A stretch of DNA of 64,000 bases from assembly GCA_025531455.1 (NCBI GenBank), contig JAMYHL010000030.1, positions 372,001 to 436,000 on the forward strand, written 5' to 3'. Each line of letters starts with the position of its first letter. Positions within the stretch are counted from its first letter, which is position 1. Of this stretch, positions 24,315-37,000 are shown in pieces. This DNA comes from Apiotrichum sp. Y4204 (lineage: Eukaryota; Basidiomycota; Tremellomycetes; Trichosporonales; Trichosporonaceae). The position numbers were made by a program, and so were the translations under genes. The notes under the pieces were generated by a model, which searched no databases, was not told the origin of the DNA, and saw nothing but the letters and a program-made list of their open reading frames with translations.

Positions 24315-24332
24315 CTCTCTCTCTCTCTCTCT
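24315..24332 (+). repeat. (CT)9 microsatellite in 5' leader
   Basis: Perfect dinucleotide run about 230 nt before the transporter start, within a pyrimidine-rich leader. Confidence 0.8.
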
Positions 24333-24563
24333 TGCGCTTTTTATGGACATTATCGTTGATCATCTACAGTACTTAGTGTTTTGTTAATCCACTTGCTCCA
24401 CCTCCTCGCCCCAACCCCCCTCTCGCAACCCCCCCTTCCTCATCCCACCCCGGACTGCGACCTCCGACCTCGACTTCGGACTCCGATCTCGTCGCGATCT
24501 CGGCTTGGTCGCTTCACGCTCTCCTCTCCCCCCTCTCCCCTCCCCACCGTCCACAAGGCCGCG

Positions 24564-26401
24564 ATGAATGACCCGCGGCACCGCGCACCGTTCGCACACC
24601 ACTCGTCGGCCATCAACCTGCAGGACACGTACGGCGGCAGCCCGTACAAGCCCCCACTCTCGCCCACCACTGGCCGCCCGCAGTGGCCTGCGCCTGACGG
24701 CGGTGCCAACGGTGCCCTTGGCGCACCTACCGGGGGGCCGGGATACTTTCCCAACGGCATCCCGCAGGCCCACACGAACGGTCATGCGCAGCCCAACGGC
24801 GGTCTCCTAGGCTCAACACTCGGCAGCGGTGGTGCCATGTCGCGCGTCGCGTCCGCCGCCTCCGCGGCGTCCAACATCCTCGGCGGGCTGCGCATGGAGC
24901 GCAAGCCGAGCGACACGGAGTACGCGCCGTACAGCAACGGCTCATCTAGCAGCGGCCGACCGCGCTCTCTCTCGCAGTCGATGGCGACCGCGCTTCCCTC
25001 CACCTCGACAGTCCGCTTTGTCCTCCTCTGCACGCTGTGGTACGCGTCTAGCGCCGTCTCGAGCAACACCACAAAGGTCATTCTCAACAACTTCCGCTTC
25101 CCCGTCACCCTCACCATTGTGCAGTTTGCGTTCGTCGCCGGCCTGTGCTGGCTCGGCTCGCGGAGACAGCTCAACTGGACCGCACGGCTAAGGAAGCCCA
25201 CACGCCAGATCCTCCTGCACACCCTCCCCATGGCCGCGTTCCAAGTCGGCGGACACATCTTTGGCTCGCTCGCCATCTCCCGCGTGCCTGTGAGCACTGT
25301 GCACACTATCAAGGTGAGTGACAGACATATGCTGGTCGCGAGGATCCCTCGCGTCGCTCAGGCATCGCGCAGCCACTGTTCACAAACTGACCCCAGGCAC
25401 TCTCCCCGCTCTTCACGGTCCTTGCGTACGCGATGCTCTTCGGCGTCTCGTACTCTGCAGCGACGTACCTCTCTCTCCTCCCGTTAACCCTTGGTGTCAT
25501 GCTGGCCTGCTCCTTTGACATTTCCTTGTCCAATGTCTTTGGCCTCGTCTGCGCGTTTGGCTCCACGATTATCTTTGTGTCGCAAAACATTTTCTTCAAG
25601 AAGATCATGCCCTCGCCCGGCAGCCCAAGCGCTGATTCTGGCCCGCGCCTCGACAAGGTCAACCTCCTGTACTTCAGCAGCGGGAGCGCGTTCCTTCTTA
25701 TGATTCCGATTTGGGTGTACACGGACGCGAGCCGCTTCGTCTCCCTCTGGCTTGCCGAGAAGCCCTTCGCTACCGCGACCAGCACTACCGCGACCTCAAC
25801 TGTCATCCTCTACTTTGCGATCAACGGCACCGTGCACTTTTTCCAAAACGTGCTCGCGTTTGCTATTCTGAGCTCGACCTCGCCTGTAACATACTCTATC
25901 GCATCGCTCGTCAAACGCATCGCGGTCATCTGCATCGCTATCGTCTGGTTCAACCAGGCCGTCCACGGCATCCAGGCCGTCGGCATCATGCTCACCGGTC
26001 TTGGTCTGTGGATGTACAACAACGCCAAGCGCGACGTGGACAAGGGCGAGAAGAAGTTCCGCGCGGTCGAGGCGGCCCGCGAGGCGGCCCGCGACGGCAT
26101 CCTCCCGACCTCGCTCAGTGGGGCGCGCCGCCTCGAGGGCATCGAGACCCCAGAGCCGTACATCGAGAAGGCCAAGTCCTCCCCGCGCCCGCTCTACATC
26201 CCGGACCCGTACACGACAATGGGCATCACCAAAGCCTCGGCTCTCCGTCCGCACTACGCGCCCCCGCCGCGCAAGTCGCAGGTGCCCGTCAATGCAGAGC
26301 CGTACCCGTCTCCGCCGACCAGCGCCGCCAGCTCCCCGCCCTTCGCACCCTCCCATCTCGGCGACGAGCCGCGGCCCCTCATGGCCCTCGACGCACGGTA
26401 G
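24564..26401 (+). CDS. Triose-phosphate-transporter family membrane protein (SLY41/SLC35E-type)
   Basis: Two exons (24564-25313, 25397-26401) give 584 residues. About 145 residues at the N terminus are disordered (Gly/Pro/Asn/Ser). About ten membrane spans follow, from TVRFVLLCTLWYASSAVSS (near 150) to VGIMLTGLGLWMYNNAK. Family marks are SNTTKVILNNFRFPVTLT, PVSTVHTIKALSPLF, LTLGVMLACSFDISLSNVFG, and the last-spans motif SPVTYSIASLVKRIAVIC. These are shared by the drug/metabolite-type transporters of ER and Golgi, including yeast Sly41, which suppresses loss of a secretory Rab. The cytosolic tail carries an Ala/Arg/Glu helix and a Pro-rich end. The substrate is unknown; Sly41-type rather than plastid-like exchange is inferred from the fungal context. 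Confidence 0.88.
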
Positions 26402-26931
26402 AGAGTGTCGCTGAGCCTGGTTGTGTTTTGTTCCATTTCCATCAATTCTCATTCTCATTGGAATGGGCTTCCATTCTCAATCCATTTCATCATTCGAGTC
26501 ATGCTGGACCCACCACATCACGGGCCGCTTTCCATCGTCGGCGGACGTTCGCGCTGTCCGCCGCGCTGTACATACCCCATATACCCATAATAGACCGAGC
26601 TAGATGCGCGGATGCACGGACCTTTACATGATGCTGAACATGTGGTGGCACTTGGAAGATAATCGCGGAACTCGAGATCTAGGTGTTCGACTGGGCACAC
26701 ACATTCTTCGATATGATGGTGCCGCGCGGTGCTCGAGATCCACTGCGCGGTGCACGTCTCGACGGCCCCTCAGACAATGTCCGCGATGTCCCTTTTGCTT
26801 CTAGCTGCTTTGCTCTCCCCACATGCTCGTAGCAATTAAAATCATATACCATAGATGCACCCGTCTACTGTGCTATCTGCTATGCGCACCTCGCGTGCGC
26901 TTGCGGTTGTCCCGCTGTTGCAGTGCAGACG
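26402..26931. other. Convergent spacer, transporter / disordered protein
   Basis: Tail-to-tail genes, so two 3' UTRs. No coding or RNA signal is seen. Confidence 0.5.
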
Positions 26932-29900
26932 CTACCACATCTTGCGGCCTACAGAACCGCGGCCGCCCTGCTGCACACCACCACCGCCACTACCGACGCC
27001 CCCGACCCCACCAACGCCGCCCACGCCGCCGTATCCTGGCGTGTACACACCCGCGCCGGAGTAATAGCCCGCGTTGGGGTCATAGCCCATCTGATAGTCG
27101 ACGCCATTCACACCCACACCAGGGAAACGCGAACCAGCGGCCGGACGGGGGCCCGCCATTTGCGTGCCGAACCCACTATGCGCACCGTATCCCCCATAAT
27201 GCACATTCGGGCTGCGGTACTGCTGGCCGGGGTAGCCGTTGAATCCACCAGCCCCTGGTTGCGGCTGGAAACCGTTACCGCCCTGTTGCTGATGTTGCTG
27301 TTGCTGTTGAGGGTACCGGAAGTCGTTGTACGGGTGTGAGTTGCCGTCCTTGTTGGATTGCGTAAACTGCGAGGACTTTTGGTCTTTGTTCTGACCATAG
27401 TACCCGGGCGTTGCCATAGAGCTTCCAAACGATGACGACCAGACGCCTTGTTGGAATCCATTGTTGCCTCCACCGGTGCTGCCACCGGCGGTGCGGCTCA
27501 TCAAGCCGTACTGCATACCCATGCCGCCGTCGGGGCTCGAGCCGCCGGTGCCCATGGGGTATTGGTACTGGGCCTGGCCGAGAGAAGGTGTCCGCATGGA
27601 GAACGGCGACGATCCGGGCTGCATTGGCGAAATGGGTTTAAGGCTGTTGGAGCTGGTGTCTGAGGGTGGCACCGGGTTGCTCAGTGTTGGATACAATGGG
27701 GTTTCGGGTTGAGAGGGAGCCGAGGCAGGAGCGGCTTGGGTAGTAACCGCGGCCGAGCCGTCTGCAGTGTCCCAGACACTCTTGAGGTGTTCATGCTGAT
27801 TAGCACCGCGTGCTGGGGACGTCACAGGATACACGAGAGCAGACTTGGCCCATGGTCCCGAAGTAGTTGCAGAAGGCGATGTCGCGGGGTGAGCCGGAGC
27901 GGCTGAAGGAGGCGTAGCGGGACGCTAAACGTAAGCTTCGATTCAAAGAGGAGTATTATAAACTCACCTCGTGGACAACCACCTTGCCCTTGTCCTCCAA
28001 CTCGCCCATGTGTTCTAAGCTCATCTTGTTAACCTCGTCAAGCAAGCTGTCACCATCGAGTTCGCTGGAGACCATGAATCGCACGGCTGGCTTGTCGGTT
28101 GGGGCAACGGTGTCCCCGTCAACCAAGAATCGACGGTCCTTCTCGGTCTTTGAGGAGCGTTTCGGTGGAGCGGTAGGTGTTGCCGGAGTGGCAGGTGACG
28201 GCATCATGGGCTCAGTCTGAGATGGCTCTGGCACAGCCGGTTGTGCAGATGGTCGCTGGGCGGGCTCAGGCCGTTCTTCCCTACGATTCTGTTGCTTCGG
28301 TTTGCGCTCGAGCTTGGTGAGCGTGCGTGGAGAGATGCTGACAATGGGGCCGGCGTCGACGTGCTTGGGGAACCGGCGCCCAATGGGCTGGGGAAGGAGG
28401 AGATCAGGAATGGAGAGAGATCGAGGGAGGCTGACGATGGGTGGGTCAAACGTCATGATCCACCCTGGGGGGGCGATGGGCCGCGGTCCCTCTGCGGCTT
28501 TAAGACGCCACCTGGGAATGTTGTTGACACGACGGGCCTGGGTCGGAATCTTGACAGTATACTGCCGCCAAGCTGGAGGCGGAGATTTGGGGATCTCGGC
28601 CTCGGTCGCGTTGAAGTAGTCAGGGGGGAGGTGAGGAAGTCTGGGAGTCGCCTTCTTGGGCTTAGAGGGGATGGGTTGCGAAGGGGGAACGACCGGTGCT
28701 GCAACATACGACGCAGCTGCCGCCGCTGTAGGTCGTGAGGGAATCGAAGCTGATTTGTGATTGTCAGCGGGGGCCTCCTCTTCGTCTCCGGTCTTGGCCT
28801 TGGCCATCGCCGCCTGGAGCCTGGCCAGCATTGCGTCCCAGTCCGCTTCCTTCTTCACATGCGTCGGTGTGGCTCCATCCGCTTCGTGCCTTCCGTGCGC
28901 TTGCGGAGCCGAGTCACGAGAAGGATGCTGGGGTAGGGCGTGAGGCGGAAGGTCGCGAGACTGGACATCGCGTCCAAGATTACGTGGTCGCGACGCCTGT
29001 TCGGTGTTGCTAGGCCTCCGTCCGCGAGTCCTGTCTTCCGGGATGGCAGAGTGCGGCTGAGGGGCGAGGGGCGTAGTTCTGCGCCAGGACGACGCGCGAT
29101 CAGAGGGATGCGTTTGCGGGTCCACTGATCGGGATTCTCCGCCAGTGATTGACGGAACTTCTGCACGAGGACGGGTCGCAATGGTGATCTGGGGCGTCGG
29201 CTTGCCCAGACCAGGTGGGGGAGGCGGCTTGGGAAGATGCGGGGGAGGGGCAATGGGGCCTGTGGGCATGGGCGCTGTCACTGGCGCTGGTGCAGGCGCG
29301 GGGGTGGGCGCAGCCGCCGCAGATACCGCCGGCTGCGGCTTGTCCGCCTTGTCGCCGAACCGCTCCGCAATTTCCTTAGCCTTCCTGCGTGCCCGCTCCG
29401 CCGCAGCCTCACGCTCCGCTTCTTCCGCCAACCGACGTAAGCGTGCCTTCTCCGCAGCTGTATGCATCTCTGCAGCCTGCGTCTCGCCGGCAACGTTTGC
29501 GGAAGCTGCGGCATGCGGCAGAGCAGCAGTTGTGCTTGCTGGCGAGAGGCTGTGGTGTGAAGGAGGTGCGGGAGGGCGCATGGTCGTCTGGTGAGCAGGA
29601 GGAGGCGCGCGGGAAGGAATGGGGCGCGACATGTCTGAGCGCGATTCTCGGCGTTCGCGAGGTGGGTATTGCGACGGCTGGTGCTCGCGACGATGTTCAT
29701 CCGCATGCGGAGGTGCCTCGCGGTGCTCGTTCGGCTGCGCTCTCCACGATTGCCTCGTCGCAGCTGGGCCGGGCGCCGACTGGAGATGAGGGGGGAGCAT
29801 TCGGTCACTCGCACCGCCTGCAAGGTGTGGTGGCGGCTGTCGAGATCCATGGGACACTTCCCTCTCCCTTGCTGGGCCTGGGTGTGGTGGGAAATCTCTA

Positions 29901-31220
29901 CCGTGGGGCGGCTGATTAGGTTGTTGCTCCCTGGGCATCACCCTCGTTGTCGAGCTCTGTTGAGGCTCCAGGCGGTTGGATGATGCGTTGAACAACACGC
30001 GACCGCTATCAGGTCGGCCACTCCGTTGCGGAGAAGCAGCTCGACGCGGCCAGCTCCGGTCAAAGTCATCAGCGAACCGTTCCGTCTTCGCAACAGGGTC
30101 GTTGTCCTTGTGGGTCGCAAAGGTGTGACCATCACCAAAGTCGATCGGCTCATCATCGTCGTCTTCCTCCTGAAACGTGTCAGCAGCATTTTGACCATTA
30201 GTACTCACATCCCAGCGATGTGCGTTAGGCTCAAGGTGGGTGAACTCATTCAGTCCAGCGAGGATTGCCTGGTTGTGAGCTGCCTCGGCTTCCGCCACCA
30301 TTAATGCAGCACGCTTGCCATCAGCCACCTCCTTTGCTGTAGGGAAGTCTCTTGTAAAAGGCGCCGACCTTCCCCCACCGATAGGACCCCAAGCGCGTCG
30401 GTTGCCGCTGCCCAGCCCCTGGCCGGAACCCATGGCGACGTTAGGTAACCCGTGTCGCGTGGGAGCTGGATGTTGCAGAGCTGTCGCTGCTGGTGCCTCT
30501 GGCGGCGGGGCGGACGGCTTTGCCCAAGGAGATGCTGTGGTAGTGGCGGCGACAGGAGGTCCTGTGGGCTTGGGGGAAGTGGTTGGTTTCGATGATGGGA
30601 CAATGGTGAGTTTGGATGATAACAGACGGGTGGAGGATGATTGCGTGGGTGCTGCTGCAGCTGCAGGGCGCGCTAGAGACTGGTCAGCATTCTTGAGGAC
30701 GGACGCACAGGCCTCCACACAGGACCGCACTGCAATGGTGCAGCTACTCACGCTTTGCCAGGACTGGAGCTGGACTGACGGCCTTGGAGAGAAACTCCTT
30801 GTTGACCGAGACGGACGAGAACTTCTTCTTCGCGGCCGCCGCGAGAGGCGGGGTCGATGTCCGCGAGGATGGCGTCGGGATGCGGCCGGGCACCGCGCTC
30901 GCCACGGCAACCGTGTCATCGGATGATTCCTTCTTGTCATCTGATCCTTCCTTCTTGTCTTCCAATCTTTCCTTCGTGTCTGAACTTTGCTTCTCGAGGT
31001 TTGATTCACCTCCTTCAGTCGGTGTCGCTGTGTCTTCGGTAGTGTCGCGGGGCAGTGTTGCAGATACATTTACAGTGGACGAGAGACTCGGGGCTTGCGA
31101 CTGCCCGTCGCCATTGGGTGCAGCCGGAGCTGCACCCGAAACGGGCTCGCTCACGGGCTTGGCCAATGAAGGGTCTGGTGTCGGATCATGAGCATTGAAA
31201 GGGGGGGACGATGGGTTCAT
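26932..31220 (-). CDS. Large intrinsically disordered protein of unknown function
   Basis: Four exons (31220-30752, 30672-30209, 30169-27968, 27924-26932) give 1375 residues. Composition is Pro/Ala/Ser/Gln-rich and mostly unstructured. More conserved-looking pieces are a PWAKP motif near 205, a block from RRAWGPIGGGRSAPFTRDFP (about 250) through KEVADGKRAALMVAEAEA, a helical Arg/Glu/Ala stretch (LRRLAEEAEREAAAERARRK), and a C-terminal region that repeats the PWAK motif and then becomes Gly/Gln/Asn/Tyr-rich, ending in RGSVGRKMW. Such architecture is common in proteins of mRNP granules and translation control, but I do not recognise the family. The 39-nt intron (30170-30208) is a multiple of three without a stop, so retention would insert 13 residues. 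On the plus strand its upstream region is purine-rich (31796-31842), meaning a pyrimidine-rich leader. Confidence 0.75.
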
Positions 31221-32652
31221 GCTGGGCTCCTGGGATGGTCAGCTGCACGAACGCGGTGTGAAGGAGGCGTATGGTTTGGAGAAGGGAGGGGGGTTAACGG
31301 ATGGAGTGTGCGCCAGCGAGACCATGACGCCCCCGCTGTTCGACGAATAGAAACCGGAGCCGCAAGACTCGAACGCGGAGACGGGCAAGGATCGCGTGAG
31401 ACACAGCATGCGCTGGGCATTGCATACGCACATCGAGGGTTTCGGTACACTACACGCCGTTAATGCAGGCGTGAATGCGGGATGACGGAAAGAGTGAAAA
31501 GAGGCCGACAGGTGGCGACAGCAGCGACGGAGATCACGAGACGACAGGCTGCTGGGCGCGTAGCGGGTAGCGAGGCAGGTGGCGGGCTGTTATTACAGCG
31601 CGGAGCGACAGAGGGCCCGAGGAGAGGGATGATGAAGTGTTGCTGTGCTGTGCTGTGGGGGGGTGGCAAACCGAGAAGGCAGACGAGGATGGATGGAGGA
31701 TGACGGGAGTTGACTCTGTGCGAATAGATCAGCCCCAAACGTCGGTCGCGCGATTGTTGACAGCGAGTCGGATCGGCAGGGGATTGTTACGCCAGAAGAA
31801 GACAGAGGGGAGGAAGGAAAGGAAGTTGGAAGGGAAGGAAGGGGCCGTGCGGAGAGCTGAGGGGAGGGTATCGGGGGAGGGAGAGGGGGAGAGCGAGAGC
31901 GATTGCTTTGGGAGAGACCTAGACTGGCTTGTGATTGCAGTGACAGCAGAACGCGACCAGTGGTGGATGGTGATGGTTGGTGGTGATGGTGGTGTGCTGG
32001 GGTGGTGGTGTATGGTGTGTGGCGTGTGGCTGTATTCTCCTTGCTATCACAGCGTGCGTGTTCACTGGATGTGTGGGCTGGCTGCTGGGCTGGCTGGCCA
32101 CTGTGGCCAGTTGGCTGTGTGTGCCTTGGGCCTGTCTCCGGAATCCACCCCTGTCGCGTAATACAGTAGGAGTGTGTGCTCCCCGTTCCGCCTGGATGGA
32201 GAATGCATATGCAAACCCATGTCATCTTAATACTGTATGAACTGTTTCCTATTCAAATATCGTAATGGCCGTAATGGTATGCTAATCCTCTTCTCTATGC
32301 ATCCATGTGGCCCAGGTCCGGATGCGGTCACGGGGTGGAATGATTGTGATTGTGCACTCAGGTGATGATGACGGTGGTGGCCGTGGTGGGGGCGATTAAC
32401 AGACCGCGACTCACCCTGACGTAGTGGAGAGGCTGCGTGTGGGGATAACACCGCTATTTCCGAAGGGTGGCACTCGCCAGGTCCCGTCTCGCCCAGCCCA
32501 GCTAGGCGATTGCATTCTCCACCAACCGTGTTGCTCGAGTTGCGCACCACCACAGCACCACGGCATCTCCAGTCCACCTCGACTTGCATTGCAGCTCGAG
32601 ACCATCGACCTCGTCCTCCACACCTCTCGACCCCCCCTCGAGCTCACCAAAC
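31221..32652. promoter_or_regulatory. Divergent promoter region, disordered protein / complex I subunit
   Basis: Head-to-head spacer of 1.4 kb. A purine-rich tract at 31796-31842 fits the leader of the minus-strand gene, and CA/CT-rich DNA precedes the plus-strand gene. No other gene is supported. Confidence 0.5.
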
Positions 32653-34022
32653 ATGGCTGCCAGGTCTCTTGCCGCCCTCCGCAGTGGCCTCCGCGCGGCG
32701 CGCCCCGCCACCGTCGCCGTCCGCTCGTTGCGCACTGCCGCCGTTGTCCGTGCTGGTGCGTATCGCGATATTCCCGGTCACGAATCATGTCGAAATGTCT
32801 TGTTATTAGGCGTCCGACGCCAGGTGTCTCCGAGTCTATGTCGACATGCACGGCGCATATGATCAGGACAATGACGGGCACCGGCGCGGTCCGTTTCGTG
32901 CACGGCGTATCCGCGCGCGCAGTCTTCGACATGTGCACCCCGACCTGCAGCCCACTTGAATGTTATCATTCGCTGACCCTTGCAGAGCAGCCCTCGGTCC
33001 CGCCCTTCTCGGAGCCCGTTGGCGTTAACCCCGCCGACAAGACCGCCGGCGTCAACACGCCCCTCCACAACTACGGGCAGTACCTCACGACCTGCATGCC
33101 CAAGTACATCCAGCAGTTCTCGGTGTACAAGGACGAGCTTACTCTCTACATCCCCCCTGCAGGCGTTGTCCCCGTCCTCACCTTCCTCCGAGACCACACC
33201 CAGTGCCAGTTCAAGCAGGTCGTTGACATCACCGCCGTCGACTTCCCTACTCGCGAGAAGCGCTTCGAGGTGGGTCATGGAGCTTTGGGGGGTTTAAGGG
33301 CGAAGGTGGAGGTTGCAGTTGTTGCAGTTTGTGTTGTGAGGCAGCTGTTATCGGCTCGACCCCGCGCGTACCCCATGAGGCCGTCCGCATGCCGGTGCAC
33401 TCCCATCTGCGTTATCAGCCTCACCTTACGGCCTACTGCATGAGTTTGCCCGCTGACACACAGGTCGTCTACAACCTCCTCTCCGTCGCCCACCAGTCGC
33501 GTATCCGTGTGAAGACCTACTCCGACGAGGTCACTCCTGTCCCTACGGCGTCCGGTGTCTTCTCGGGTGCCAACTGGTACGAGCGCGAGGTTTGGGACAT
33601 GTTTGGTGTCTTCTTCTCCGGACACCCCGACCTGTGAGTGTGGCTGAACCTCTCCTCGTACAGCGGAGCGTTTCCTGACCACAGTCGCCGTATCCTTACC
33701 GACTACGGCTTTGAGGGCCACCCCCTGCGGAAAGACTTCCCTCTGACCGTAAGCAGTATGAGTGCCGGGCGCATTCTAACAATCAGGGCTACTCCGAGGT
33801 CCGCTACGACGAGGAGAAGAAGCGCGTTGTCTACGAGCCTCTGCAGCTCAGCCAGGCGTTCCGCAACTTTGCCGACGCGGCGTCCCCCTGGGAGCAGGTT
33901 GGCAGCGGCAAGGACTCGACCCCGGAGGTGTGTACACTGAATCGTGATCCATGAGAAAACGCGCTGACTCCCAGGACTTCAAGATTCCTCCGCCCCCGCC
34001 CCCTGCTGAGGAGAAGAAGTAG
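32653..34022 (+). CDS. NADH:ubiquinone oxidoreductase 30 kDa subunit (NDUFS3/nuo-30 type)
   Basis: Core subunit of mitochondrial complex I, in the arm that leads electrons to ubiquinone. Exons 32653-32755, 32986-33269, 33464-33633, 33685-33748, 33787-33927 and 33975-34022 give 269 residues. The first ~34 residues are an Arg/Ala/Ser presequence ([18 protein letters not shown]). The family region starts at [18 protein letters not shown] and contains the signature [19 protein letters not shown], then [20 protein letters not shown]. The C terminus is a Pro-rich tail ([13 protein letters not shown]). The first two introns are 230 and 194 nt, long for this window. The identity is unmistakable, and its presence implies a complex I-based respiratory chain. 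Confidence 0.95.
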
Positions 34023-37000
34023 ATGTGCATGCAACAAGGTCCGATACGAGCTCGGCGAGGTGCGGCGAGATGGGCAGATGTGGTCAGTTCTGATGTGTGT
34101 TGAGGCGGAGATGGGGCCACGCCATTGTCTTGGCGTTCGTGAGGTCTCGCGCGCCACCGAGGTAGTCACCAGAGCAGACACCGGGCGCAAACGATGGGCG
34201 GCACTGACAACATCTGACCTGGACTGGACAGCTTCACCCGGAAGCCGGCAGTCTTTGCTGAAAAGGAAAATGAGAGCCCCGCGCGCCCGCACGCCGGGTA
34301 CATCCGCATGGCATCTGACAGCAACCGGACCTCCTCAGCAACTTATGTGCAATGATTTCTGTATTATCTCTTATTCAAGATATTTTGCCCCAATCTCAAC
34401 TTCCGCTATGTGTAGTTTATCAATGATTTACTCGCTATTCGACTGAGCTCCTGACCGCCTCACTCATCCGTGACGCATCTTGGCGCCCGGCCAAACGTCT
34501 GTCCTTCCTCGCGTGCTGTGAAGGTACTGCTTGGTGCTGGTTCATAGTCTGCCCACCGTACCCAGGAAGTGTCGTTCCCAGGGGTATAAGGGATTTTCTT
34601 CCCCATCGTCGATACTGGACGCAGAGCGGTATTCAACTGTTAGTCCAGCCTTCGGCGAGCCTTATGCAGTACGAGGGCAGAGAATTGTCAGTCAGACTTT
34701 CACGAGCTCGCCACTGACGCTGGCGTCTATTTGCATGGTCACTTTTACCGTTGACGGCGACAGACTACGGGTCCACCACCCAATACCGACTCATCGCCTC
34801 ATCTTCACATCGCTCTATCTCCCTAATGCCGCTGTCGGAGTCGGCATGATTCAAGTGTAACCTTCAACTGGTGAAGGTCGCGCGCTGGCATGGCACCTCT
34901 GGTCTCGTACACTTGCCCCCTATCGCTCTAGAACATCTGCGTTTTGCACCCTGTACGGCGTGTTGCACGCTCCGAGCTCTGTGCGTTAGAACTGTGAACC
35001 GCTCGACGTCTGGATTCTGATACATGAGCTCACCCGATCTCGATTCAAGTTCGCACTGTCTCTCCGCTTCCGCTGTTGTCCCGAGCACAACCACAAGTTC
35101 TTGACCCACCAAAATCCCGTAATGTGTCTCAACCACTCGCATGACCTCCGCTCGCTTTCAAATCACGCAGAGATCGCGCTCATGACCCACAAGCCCTTCT
35201 GCGGATGGATGAGGATGCTGTGAGGTTCCACGAATAGCATGAAAATAATGATAAAATCACACAAATTTCGAATGAGTGTCTGCCAGATCCTCCATCACAA
35301 GGCATAAATACCATTGAAAAAAAGAAAAGACCCAGAAGAGATTCAGATGCTGAAGAGTGGAATTCGGGTGTTGTGGCAAAAGACAGCCACCCACGCAGTA
35401 CGTACAGAGAACACAGAAGTACATAGTCAGAGCCGCCTGATGTCGATCGTCTCCCAAGAGGTGCGTAATTGCTCATCAGGCCATCAAGTCGATGCTCAAC
35501 ACCATTGAGATAGGCAGGACGGACTGACACTGGGGGATTGCTGCGTGGCCCAGGGCCAAATGCATCCCAGAGCGCGGCCTAGATCATACACACACTCCCC
35601 GAAAGCGAAGAAAGAACGATTCATGCAGCCCATTCTCGAACTCTTACCAGCGGGGCCACACCGCCACTCACTGTCCCTGTATTACAGCAAACAATCTCTC
35701 CTGCAGGAGGACGAGTACGCGGCTTGCGCAGCTATGCTATGCTCACAGCCGACCTGAGCTGTGCGTTGCTGGTGTCAGTGAGGGGTGAGGGGTGTTTTGC
35801 GATTGATGTCCGCACCCCTGCCAGGGGCAGGGCGATCAAAGGGGTCGCAAGCGCGTTTCGTGCTGCACTTGTGCAGTTCCAGGCCCGCCGATCCTCCGGA
35901 TGTTCGCTGATTGTAGATACCTGTGCATCGTAGGGTGCACCGCGCCGGTCCCCGCAACAGTCAATGCTCCGCAAAGGCGCAGACAGTCCACAGTACGAGG
36001 CGCCGAGGCAGGATCGGAACGATGGACAGGACTTGTCAAGTTAGGCAGAAATACTCAACAGACCCGTGCCTGCCGCCTTCTGTGATGTGTGACTTCTGCG
36101 ATTACTACTACTGTGATACTACTGTGATTTGTGTGACTTGCTGTGCGTGGCTGATCTCAGCCATAAGCTCTGGCACAAACCTTGCTCAGAACTGGAGCCG
36201 GGCGTGTCCCTCTCCCAAGTTGGCGGATGAGTCGACAATGCGAGATGGCACGACCCGGGGACGACAGGGTTGGACTCCTGTCGTCGGATCGTTTGCAGGC
36301 TATGGGAACTGCACGCTAGCCACTGGATGGACGGAACGCGGACAGTCCTGGAATCCAACTGCCGACACCCGCCAGCCGCCGTGGTCGTAAGTCTCTTTGC
36401 CCCAGCGGCTTCAGAGAGCTGTACGAACGCGTAGCTACTACTGGGTTCTGAATTTGCGATGTGGTCGTCCTACTTCTGCTGCTGCTGGCCACTCATCCAC
36501 TGAATGACTCGCCACTGCAAGGTCGAAACACATACGTCTACTAGCACTACTGTTGTACCGCCCGTGGTGACCGATGCTGATGTCAGAGAAGGGCTAGGCT
36601 GTTGTGATGATGATGCAGGAACGCCGTCTCAAAACTGACCATGTTCCACAGTTCCGGCACTGTGACGTACTGTACATTCCGATCCAGTCCCGCGATGTTC
36701 AAGTGGCGCGCATCGTCATACCGGTCCACACCCAAACAGTGTGGACAGTGTGGCGAGCGGGATGTGCCGCAGCTGCCATCAGGAAAAACTTTCACACTCC
36801 CCGCCTCAACTTCACCAAACCTCCCTCGTAATGCTCCGGCTATGGCAACCTTGTCCCGGTCAGGTGATCGACGGCCCCGTAACGTGATGCGCCCACGAGC
36901 CCTAGATTGCAAAACACGCCAAGCATATGCAAGCATCCTGGCCGCCAGCGCGAGCTATCTCGTCGTTGGGCCTCGTCGGAGGTTCACAGGGCTTACGGTA

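Larger units (their letters stand above)
22481..24563. other. 2.1 kb spacer upstream of the transporter
   Basis: No supported gene. The plus frame at 22867-23379 begins with GTG and contains simple-sequence repeats. The last ~250 nt are a CT-rich leader with a (CT)9 run. Confidence 0.5.

Noticed and set aside
36264..36281. T-arm-like hairpin ACAGG...CCTGT
   Set aside because: No matching acceptor, D arm or anticodon arm can be drawn around it.
35923..36390. 155-codon plus-strand frame
   Set aside because: GTG start and no motif. The repeated CD/YYC stretch comes from a simple TACTAC/GTGAT-rich sequence.
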